From DASPJR01 sp035628505 (lineage in GTDB: Bacteria > Planctomycetota > SZUA-567 > H5-PLA8): DNA of 64,000 bases. The translations under genes and the position numbers were made by a program. Positions 63,454 to 64,000 of this stretch are shown here, in pieces. The stretch lies in contig DASPJR010000117.1 of assembly GCA_035628505.1 (NCBI GenBank), positions 1 to 64,000 of the forward strand. Direction: 5' to 3'. Positions within the stretch are counted from its first letter, which is position 1, and every line of letters starts with the position of its first letter. The notes below the pieces were generated by a model. That model had not been told where the DNA came from. It saw nothing but the letters and a program-made list of their open reading frames with translations, and did no database searches.

Positions 63454-63750
63454 TCAGTCTTCAACGAAGAAATTCTGCTCAGGCGAATACTCGCGCTGCT
63501 TCCAGACGCGGTACACGCCGGTCTTGAACACAATCGGTTTGTGTTCGTTGTGAACGACGGTGGCGCTTGGCGCTTTCACATTCATGAACAGCTCGCCATC
63601 GAGCTCAAAGAGCTCGGCAGTTCCAGATTCTGCGACGCGGTGCTGATGCCCGGTGCGCTCGCCTTCCGCGATGACAAGATCGGCCCGGCGCGTCGCCTGA
63701 TTCGGCAGTGCGCGAATGCTTTGAAATAGTATGTCACCCTGTCGCCACAT
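63454..63750 (-). CDS. Conserved small protein paired with the leucine-rich protein
   Basis: 98 residues. MWRQGDILFQSIRALP at the start and VIAEGERTGHQHRVAESGTAELFEL in the middle look conserved. FKTGVYRVWKQREYSPEQ closes it. The pattern suggests a small beta-barrel; no catalytic site is evident, though the histidines in GHQH could bind metal. The 6-bp gap to the leucine-rich gene indicates one operon, and I recall such genes standing together in other bacteria. Confidence 0.65.
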   Translation of the reverse strand: MWRQGDILFQSIRALPNQATRRADLVIAEGERTGHQHRVAESGTAELFELDGELFMNVKAPSATVVHNEHKPIVFKTGVYRVWKQREYSPEQNFFVED

Positions 63751-63893
63751 CGTCGTGCCCTCAATAAGTTGCAGGCATCAACCAACCACATGCGATGCGG
63801 CTTGGCAAACAGGTCGTTAAATTTTTTTTGATATCGACGTGCCAGGGGCGTCAGCCGTTCTGGCGAGTTGGCGTGCTGGCCGCCTAACTGAGC

Positions 63894-64000
63894 TTAATTC
63901 TGCAGCAGTTGAACTTCAGCCTTCGTGAGCGCGCGGTTGTAGACGCGGAAATCGTCGACCTGGCCGACGAAATAATTGCGCGGCGAAGGCGCCGCCGGAG
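63894..64000 (-). CDS. C-terminal end of a LamG-domain protein (5' end outside the window)
   Basis: The last 35 codons on the minus strand read …NYFVGQVDDFRVYNRALTKAEVQLLQN then TAA. GxVDDFRVYNRALT is the hallmark last strand of LamG/concanavalin-like domains found in large exported proteins of planctomycetes. The rest of the gene lies beyond the window edge. Confidence 0.8.
   Translation of the reverse strand, partial: PAAPSPRNYFVGQVDDFRVYNRALTKAEVQLLQN

Overview
This is a GC-rich (about 60% by eye) bacterial chromosome segment with densely packed genes on both strands and one tRNA gene. I saw no phage, plasmid, transposase or CRISPR array. LPS genes (kdsA, lpxA) and an outer-membrane barrel protein imply a Gram-negative envelope. 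Several features together suggest the PVC group, most likely Planctomycetota: a Ser/Thr kinase with an N-terminal zinc ribbon, a MoxR/DUF58/VWA cluster, a three-gene sdhCAB of the menaquinone-linked type, a UbiA-type prenyltransferase, spoVG next to ispE, Gfo/Idh/MocA plus TIM-barrel epimerase genes, LamG and PKD domain proteins, and frequent GTG/TTG starts. This placement is an inference; no marker gene settles it.

Layout. Positions 1-413 hold copies of an intergenic inverted-repeat element. Next come pabA/trpG, tilS and a tRNA with a CAU anticodon, a secreted alpha/beta hydrolase, and a membrane Ser/Thr kinase. From 6.8 to 15 kb lies energy metabolism: a quinone-type prenyltransferase, mutM, sdhCAB and fumC, interrupted by a secreted metallophosphoesterase. 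A third copy of the repeat follows. Then come a PKD-domain secreted protein, a tiny Tyr-rich secreted protein, and the DUF58-VWA-VWA operon converging on moxR (17-24 kb). From 24 to 30 kb are trpF, a degenerate HhH-GPD protein, kdsA, folC, a glycosyltransferase, lpxA and pyrE. From 30 to 33 kb are livMGF, without livH or livJ.

From 33 to 43 kb are a DUF502 membrane protein, a HEAT-repeat protein, aroA, rsmB, a His-tailed outer-membrane protein behind a perfect palindromic operator, a CCA-adding-type nucleotidyltransferase, and an ECF sigma factor with a possible membrane partner. At 43.2-45.5 kb a KimA-like potassium transporter (APC permease plus USP domain) lies behind a recognisable c-di-AMP (ydaO/yuaA) riboswitch with its own promoter. 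From 45.5 to 56 kb are ispE and spoVG (with a zinc ribbon inserted), a DUF155/RMD1 protein, a sugar epimerase/oxidoreductase pair, two poorly characterised proteins, pyrF-truD and a secreted amidohydrolase. The last 8 kb, all on the minus strand, hold a small secreted protein, a giant GspK/PilX-like pseudopilin with a LamG-like region, a 21-residue-repeat leucine-rich protein paired with a 98-residue protein, and the end of a LamG-domain gene.

Most genes are housekeeping. The parts most worth a second look are the riboswitch/KimA unit, the dispersed inverted-repeat family, the giant pseudopilin, the leucine-rich/98-residue gene pair, and the palindrome in front of the His-tailed outer-membrane protein.
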